From assembly GCA_018857735.1 (NCBI GenBank), contig JABMCL010003406.1, positions 117,001 through 181,000 on the forward strand: DNA of 64,000 bases, given 5' to 3'. Shown one piece after another: positions 57,743-64,000 of this stretch; position 1 is the stretch's first letter; each line of letters starts with the position of its first letter. Position numbers and translations under genes: made by a program. Origin of the DNA: Alviniconcha marisindica. Its lineage: Eukaryota; Mollusca; Gastropoda; Provannidae. Under the pieces are notes generated by a model. That model was given only the letters and a program-made list of their open reading frames with translations, made no database searches and had not been told where the DNA came from.

Positions 57743-57844
57743 CTTCCTCATGCACTTGCTGCACACAGTGCGCTTGCAGAACTTGCACTTGGTGCCCCAC
57801 TCGCCAAAGAGGGTGAAGCGCGTGGTCTTGCAAGTGAAACACAC
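57743..57844 (-). CDS. SPIRE: Spire FYVE-like zinc finger exon
   Basis: A 102-nt exon, in phase on both sides, encoding VCFTCKTTRFTLFGEWGTKC followed by KFCKRTVCSKCMRK. The four CxxC pairs and the CKRTVCSKC signature are those of the modified FYVE finger of Spire, which binds membranes and targets the nucleator to Rab11 vesicles. Borders are TTGCAG|GTG and AAG|GTGAGG. A foldback transposon (57258-57617) sits 125 bp past its donor, and a SINE head lies just upstream in the transcript. Confidence 0.92.
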
Positions 57845-57896
57845 CTGCAATGAAGGCAAAGGGTCAGGTTGTGGCAACAGTCCAGGGATGGTGGAG

Positions 57897-57919
57897 ATAT
57901 ATATATATATATATATATA
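57897..57919. repeat. (AT)n microsatellite
   Basis: A run of AT of about 11 units just upstream, in the transcript, of the Spire zinc-finger exon. Confidence 0.95.
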
Positions 57920-57964
57920 AAACAGGGAGAACTGGTAGTGAAGATGGTCATGTTTCAAGCTCTG

Positions 57965-58150
57965 ACCAGATGCCACGGTACTGTGGTTAGCACTTAAGAA
58001 TGCAGGCTGGAAGGTGATGGGTTTGAACCACATCAGTCATACGGCATTTGTTTCAGCCCTGACACATCCAGCGACACTACTGTGCTTCACCCACTTCACA
58101 GATGTATATCTGAGGGTGTTGCACAAAGTATTTGACTAACACCAGTGGTA
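57965..58150 (+). mobile_element. tRNA-derived SINE
   Basis: TACTGTGGTTAGCACTTAAG (A-box-like) is followed by GATGGGTTTGAACCACATC (B-box-like) at tRNA spacing. The 3' boundary is not defined. Confidence 0.55.
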
Positions 58151-59049
58151 CTACAGTAACCAGGATAATGTTGCCAGTAAGGATGGTCTCCAGACCCGTC
58201 AAGCAGTCTTAACCCAACGACAGACCTCTACAGCATCCTCCTACTTGACTTTATTGACTACCGCACAGTTAAAACAGTCACAGCCTTTATGGCCATTCAC
58301 GTCTTCCCCCTTTCTCGCCTGGGGAAGTTGTGGTTGAAGCCTTCAATGCCAGAGGCTGTCCACACTGGGAGACTGACAGGAGGACATAGTGTGACCAGCT
58401 TTCTGGAGGAGACACTCACTGAACCTTCTTCTTCTTCTTTAAATGTCGCTTTATGACCACAGAGGCCGCAAGGACTACTAGGGACGGGGAGGGGAGCCCA
58501 GGACGGCCACCTTGACTTTTGCACACCTCCTGAGCTCCGTCACTCAGCCTGGGTCCTCAGCTTAGTTAACACTATTGTCAGCAGGGGGCCAGGTAGGCAG
58601 TTTCCTGCATACCGTGAATCAGAGCTGGCATCACCAGTGATCTGGCAGCAATGCAGGATCTCCTCTGGATGGTAGCCTACCAGTGACCTCAATTTTCCTT
58701 CTCCCCCCCCCTTACAGATCATTGGCAGAAGGGTCACACGTGGAACAGACTGTGGATGAGGCTGGGCACACAAGTGTTGGAATAAGCAGCATGGGAACAA
58801 TGCCTTTAAGTCTGGCACACATGCTTGGAGGGCGGCAACAAAACAACAAATAAACCCCACTAAAGTCAGTGGTAAAAATAATCAAAACATGCTGGATAGC
58901 CAGAACAGGGCACAGCACTTGAATGAGTAAATAAATGTTAAGAAGAAGAAAATCCCTTTGTCAAGATTGCCTAAATAAGGAAAGGGACAAAACATGCAAT
59001 TTTCATTCTCTGCAAAGTTATCCTAGAATGGGCACAGAGTTTCTGAAAA

Positions 59050-59215
59050 TATGGAGCTGGTGTTAGCCAAGCCACTAACATACTTGACTTGGGGTCAAGG
59101 GGTTGTGGGCTTGAATCCTAGTTGCACCAGTGACCTTCTTCTCTAAGTTCTCACTCTCTTACCTTAACCTCAAGGTACTGTTGTTGTCTTTTCTTTTTTT
59201 CTCTTTTCCCTCAGT
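59050..59215 (+). mobile_element. tRNA-derived SINE
   Basis: GGTGTTAGCCAAGCCACTAA followed by GTTGTGGGCTTGAATCCTAG, with the CTTGACTTGGGGTCAAG stem between, looks like a tRNA-type head. It lies directly next to the Spir-box exon. Confidence 0.6.
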
Positions 59216-59223
59216 CAACTCAC

Positions 59224-59361
59224 CTTACTCTTTGCCACTTGGTTGTAGAGATCAGAATGAGAAATGAGTGATTCCAGTTCTGCTTTAGTCAGAACAGAGC
59301 GGATGTGGGTGACCTCTTCCAAGGTCAGACTCAGACACTCTATCGGGTTCTGCCATCGCTT
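59224..59361 (-). CDS. SPIRE: Spire exon with Spir-box
   Basis: A 138-nt, 46-codon exon in phase 0 at both ends: KRWQNPIECLSLTLEEVTHI then RSVLTKAELESLISHSDLYN and QVAKSK. This is the Spir-box (vertebrate [20 protein letters not shown]), a conserved helix next to the FYVE-like finger that is linked to Rab and vesicle targeting. Borders are TTTTCAG|AAG and AAG|GTGAGT. The KIND and WH2 actin-binding domains must lie beyond the right edge, since the 4.6 kb upstream shows no clear exon. Confidence 0.92.
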
Positions 59362-60228
59362 CTGAAAACCACCAAGGAAAGGACCGCCATAAACCTTTTT
59401 GAAAAACCACAACAGCAAACTGCTGAAAACACTAACAAAAATGTACAGCATTTATAAACAAAACAAAAAGGAAAATAACAAAATAATGGAGGCTTCATCT
59501 AAAAACAGTTCAGCATACTCTTTCTTCTGAAATATCACTCAGGCAAACAATCACATACAGCAACAACAGAAACCTGTTTATGCTAATCACCTGTGGTGTG
59601 CTTTGACACTCAGGATGAAAATATAAATCATAAAAATATTCTGATAGACTGCCAAGTCCGCAAGTGCTGGCAGGTTTGATAACCGAACACTAACGCCAGC
59701 CTCCCAGACATTTACAGACAGCCCCATGTGGCCAGATCACTCAACATCATTGAAATATCAGCAAAACAATTTTTCTGCCATCTTTCTCTCCAGCTGCCCC
59801 CGCACCTCCCCATCACACACACTTTTCCCCTCTCTGGGTTTCTGGCAGTTGCTCTGTATGCTATTTCTAATCTTACAAATGAAGACTTGATGCTATGGAT
59901 GAACAAAAACTGACAAAAGATCACCCGACAAGAGCTTTTTTCTTCATGTTTCCACAATCATGTCAGTAAATCTCTCACCAAAGACCATTATCCTTTGTCG
60001 TTGCTTTTTTTTTTTCAAGTAGTGCTTCTCAACTGGTAAGCACCCTTTTCTCTGAATCAATTACTAAAACTAAAAGTTACAAGAAAAAGAAAAGAAATGA
60101 AGAAGAAGAAAAGAAACACAGACAAAAAGAAAGATGGTAAAATATGAACATACAAATACTGTGGAAAGCAATGGATTTATAAAAAGGGGAGGGAGATGGG
60201 GGAGAGGGAGATGGGGGAGGGAGAGGAG

Positions 60229-60303
<75 letters not shown>
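60229..60303. repeat. (GA)n microsatellite
   Basis: Pure GA for about 75 bp, preceded by GGGGGA-rich sequence. Confidence 0.97.
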
Positions 60304-60305
<2 letters not shown>

Positions 60306-60545
60306 GGTAGATTAATGCAGCAAGAAACAAATCATGTGTGATTGACTAAATCAAATCAAAATGATTAGCAAAACTAAATCAGTTCCAAATACTCTTTACA
60401 ATATATTTATACAAACACTTTATAATAACATAACAATACATACTCCACCTAAAGGTCAAACCAATAAAACAAGCTGAAATGGGCATTACAATGTACTAAC
60501 AGTCCTACTAGGTACTACTCTAAAGATTACCAGAGGGAGAAAGGT

Positions 60546-60564
60546 GGGGGGGGGGGGGGGGGGG

Positions 60565-60598
<34 letters not shown>
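60546..60598. repeat. G20 run followed by (GA)n
   Basis: Twenty G, then AGGA and about 15 GA units. Confidence 0.97.
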
Positions 60599-60602
<4 letters not shown>

Positions 60603-61646
60603 TTAACCAAATCTGGGTTGTCACAACCAAAACAAAAACAAAAAACAGAAACCTAAACAAAATCTTCTAATGCACATAAATGTGCTCAGTGGGCAAATAC
60701 CAAACATGTGCACCATTTTGACAGTGAATCCAAGCAAATGTCCCCCAAAGAAAAACAGTAGTGATAACTCCATTCAAAATAGTCAAGTGTAAAAAGGAGG
60801 GAATGAAAACAATGGCAATAAAGGAAAATAGATATAAAGGGGGCAAAAAGGAGGAAAAATTGCCCCCGTGGTTGGGTCAAGGTCATGGAAGGAATGGACA
60901 AAGCTCAACAGATGTCACATCATCCAAAGTTTGAGAGATAATGTACATAGCTGTCCCCCTAAAATCCAACATTAAAGTTTTGATGGCTGCAGAAAATGTG
61001 CCACTTATCTTGGTAAAGACTACACACCCAACTGACAAAAACCACCATGTGCCTGATCATGGTTACGCGTGTAACCATTCCACAAGTTTGAATTTTACTG
61101 GATGCAAACAATCAGGCAAATACAACTTTCAACATAAACTGACGCTAGATGTGAGCCTGAAATATGGTCACAATCAATGAACCTACTAGGAATGGGAAAA
61201 GCTCAACTGTGACTCATCAGTTACTTTTTATCCATCTTGCAAAATTAACAAAATATATATTTATTTATTTTGAAATCACTGCTGTGTTGACCAGTGGACA
61301 AAAGTGACTGCCATATTAACCAACAGACACAGCTTGAGTCAATACCACAACCTCCATGCAGCAAACACATCTGGCCTCCTGTTTACAGACAATAAAAAGT
61401 GCATGCATCTTTAAAGGTTTGACAGAAGGAGAATAAAAGCGGGTGGGATGGGGAGGCAGGGTGAATGACAACAGAGACCATTCTATTCACAATCAGGACC
61501 CATCACCAGAACACCCATCAGGACAATCAACAACTCTTGCTGAGGGGGTGTCTGTAACTGGTACAATGATGAACTTCCGGGGTGAGAGTGACATGTGATC
61601 AATGCAAACCCAAGTGCCCAGAATAACGTCCTGAAGTCATACATAC

Positions 61647-61670
61647 CGGCCTAGTCTGTCTTCCACTTCC
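61647..61670 (-). CDS. Possible 24-nt Spire micro-exon
   Basis: On the minus strand, ATTGTAG|GGAAGTGG...GGCCG|GTATGT encloses 24 nt encoding GSGRQTRP, in phase 0 and compatible with the next known exon at 59361. Spire genes have short alternative exons in this linker. Evidence is only two splice motifs and phase, so it may be chance. Confidence 0.2.
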
Positions 61671-64000
61671 CTACAATGGTGCAATGAAATTATGATGTAA
61701 TACTAACAGTAACAGCAATGATCCTAGCTATTACAAGCCTAAAATTTGTGACTGATTTTTGTAGTCAATACAAATGAGAAGTTTCCATGTGTGTGGTGAT
61801 TCTGGCATGGATTATATCAAGGCAAACTAATGCATATGCACATGCATGTGGAGAGTGTGTGTGTGCGTGCGTGCGTGTGTGCATGGGTGGGTGTGTACAC
61901 AAGTACATACATTTGAAAATATACATTACACAGATTATAGTGTGTGTCTGTCTCTCAGTCTGTCTCTGCTTATGCATTTGTGTACACACCTATGTGCTTG
62001 CATATGTGAATGTGTGTATAGAATGTGTGCACGTGTGTGTGTGTGCATGTGTGTCTATACCTGTATGCATTCATATCATCATGTTCCTGTCTGTGACACT
62101 GGCAGACAAAAAGGTGAAGCAGGGAAAGAGAACAGCGAAGTCAGAGAAGCAGAACAGTTCACGTTAGCACATGTAGGAATGATGACAGTGACAGTAGAGC
62201 GTCACTGACTATGCTGAGGAAACCATACCAAATCACAGCATAACAACAGAAGGTACATCCCCAGTGGAACCCTCTTGCAGACTCAACTTCCGAGGGGTAG
62301 CCCTGGAGTTGCATGAGCAGACAGGTCATTCCGGATTTACAGAGGGGGCAGGGCCATTGCACGCGTTTGGTTGAGGAGATTACGTGGCACACATGGAGTG
62401 CAAAACATTCACTGGTTATGTCGCTCTGACAATACCGTTTCAGTGTTAATGCTGTTGTTTTCTCAGGCCCATCCATTCAAACCATGCACTGGAGACACAT
62501 GGTAATAACTCAGAACTGATTCAGGTCAGTGTTCTGTTTTCTTTGTTTAACATTTCTCTGCAGACATGCATATTTAAAAGTTCTAACAGACAGATGTCAA
62601 CTTACTCTGTTTGACCAACAGAAATGTGAGTGACAGGACCTGCCCTCACTTCGACTCAAAATGTATTCCACCAAACAAACAAGAAATGCAGAACTTACTG
62701 GAGGAAAAAGTGTTATAGTGAGAATTCCAGTTGGAAAAAAAAAATGAAAAAAAAATCACTGTGCCAAGCAGAAGCTTCAGGCACTTAATGTCCCTAATTT
62801 GCGAGAAATGTTGAGATTTATCAGAGAAAAGCTGAGAGTACACCAGTGGAAGGTTTGAGCTCAGCTGGTTCTGCCCAGCCATGCAAACTGTAATTATATA
62901 CATTATTATTATTATTATTGATCGCTTTAATATAGCGCTATTATATGTAAGTAGTGCCACTCACACTCCAAGCCTTGCTTTCAGGCACTCTGCCTCCAAA
63001 CTCTGCCGTAATTGGTTACATCATTAAGGGGCACTCCTTATCACAGGGCATCAGTCCACCAAAACTGCCCCTTAAGTCACATGCTGTCAGCATCCTCCAT
63101 CCATAAAAACTGGCAAAACCTTGGAGTATTTAGGCTGCAGAAGCAGCATAGTGTTGAAGCATGCCAGTTCTGAGAACAAAATGTGTTCCATCTCGATCTG
63201 AATGATTTTGGTTTTACCTGTGCTGGCATAAGCACTGAGTTGTTAAAAGAAAAATGCGGCCTGATATGATCTGAGTTGCCCGTGTGGCTCCAAACTTACT
63301 GCCATTTGAGCACCCATTTTCCAAGACCTATGGTGTGATCAATTATGGCACAAGTTGGAGGAAGGATGTCGTAAGTCAGTGCTGGGAGTTTGAGGGCCAT
63401 TTGCTCATTCACAACTTCCCCAAGAAGAAATTCTGCTCATGGTGAAGTGATTCAGAAAACCTTCCTCTACACTTTCCTTGTGTTTTGTTCTACATCTCTT
63501 CAGGCAAATTTTTGTTGAGAAGACATCATCCTTATGGCCCCAAGCTGTTTGTGCAAATGGGGTCCCACTGGACTGGTACAGGTTATGGCATAATACAACA
63601 CACAATAAATGACAGACAGTTTATCATTCAGAGCTCACTTAAAGCACAAGGTAACAACATGCCAAGCTGACAAATATATATATACATACAGCTGATTTGT
63701 TTTTTGTTTTTTAAATAAGGTGATTTTAAAAACATACAGTAAGACTAATTCTACTGCTAGATCACAAGATAGTGAAAGCGTAGCTGCAAAACAAATCTGG
63801 GTGTTACACATGTATATATTTATACAATACTAAAACTGCTAATTCTAAGAAGAAGAAAACAGAGTTAACAAGTGACAGAACAGGAAACGGAACCAATAAC
63901 AATTATAACGGCTACAACTGTTTGCAAAAGCAGTAACCAAACAAAAGTGAAGAAATAAGGCTGAAACAGTAAAGTCCATGCAAAAGAACGAAATGTACAA

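Larger units (their letters stand above)
59362..64000. other. Spire intron (right edge), repeats only
   Basis: No confident exon. Contains GA runs at 60229-60303 and 60568-60598, a G20 run at 60546-60565, TG-rich sequence at 61855-62055 and a possible micro-exon at 61647. The minus frame around 62240-62400 has several Cys and His residues but no recognised family. The Spire N-terminal half must be further right. Confidence 0.6.

Noticed and set aside
62159..62476. 105-codon minus frame with Cys/His residues
   Set aside because: Cannot be assigned to Spire or any family; likely an interspersed repeat.
1..64000. CRISPR arrays
   Set aside because: Repeats are contiguous minisatellites without unique spacers in an animal genome with introns.

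Overview
This is a window of repeat-rich animal nuclear DNA. Three conserved protein-coding genes can be read exon by exon. All have short exons, GT-AG introns and introns swollen by minisatellites, microsatellites and small transposons. The exon sequences, intron density and repeat style suggest an invertebrate, most likely a mollusc such as a marine gastropod. That placement is an inference from style, not proof.

Layout. (1) 736-25012, minus strand: the N-terminal two thirds (about 1,250 residues, 23 exons) of VIRMA/virilizer, the scaffold of the m6A writer complex. It runs off the left edge. (2) 25013-25435: a 423-bp head-to-head interval that probably holds a shared promoter. (3) 25436-38542, plus strand: a complete 8-exon gene for AKTIP/FTS, an inactive E2 variant. 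The spliced frame closes exactly at 287 residues. (4) 38543-53416: about 15 kb with no recognisable coding exon, lying between two convergent genes. It must hold the AKTIP and Spire 3' UTRs, and also contains tandem repeats and a TTAA-type MITE. (5) 53417 to the right edge, minus strand: the last four exons of Spire, an actin nucleator (Spir-box, FYVE-like zinc finger, C-terminal tail), followed by a long intron that runs to the right edge.

Most striking feature: many tandem arrays are not random intron filler. Their units start at, or include, a splice junction of the neighbouring exon, so the intron carries many copies of the authentic donor or acceptor, sometimes with part of the exon. I see this at VIRMA donors 736, 2354, 13921 and 16377, VIRMA acceptors 1416, 10588 and 21302, and AKTIP donors 28588, 31578 and perhaps 29748. 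This is direct sequence evidence of repeated splice-site duplication in two adjacent genes. Whether it affects splicing is not known from sequence alone.

Other elements: a decayed LINE 3' end (RNase H plus C-terminal domain), a 727-bp piggyBac-like element bounded by TTAA, two copies of a shorter MITE, a foldback family with long inverted repeats, several tRNA-derived SINE heads, and many poly-G/poly-C and dinucleotide runs. VIRMA acts in nuclear mRNA methylation, AKTIP in dynein/Hook cargo transport and telomere biology, and Spire in actin nucleation on vesicles. They are not a known pathway cluster.
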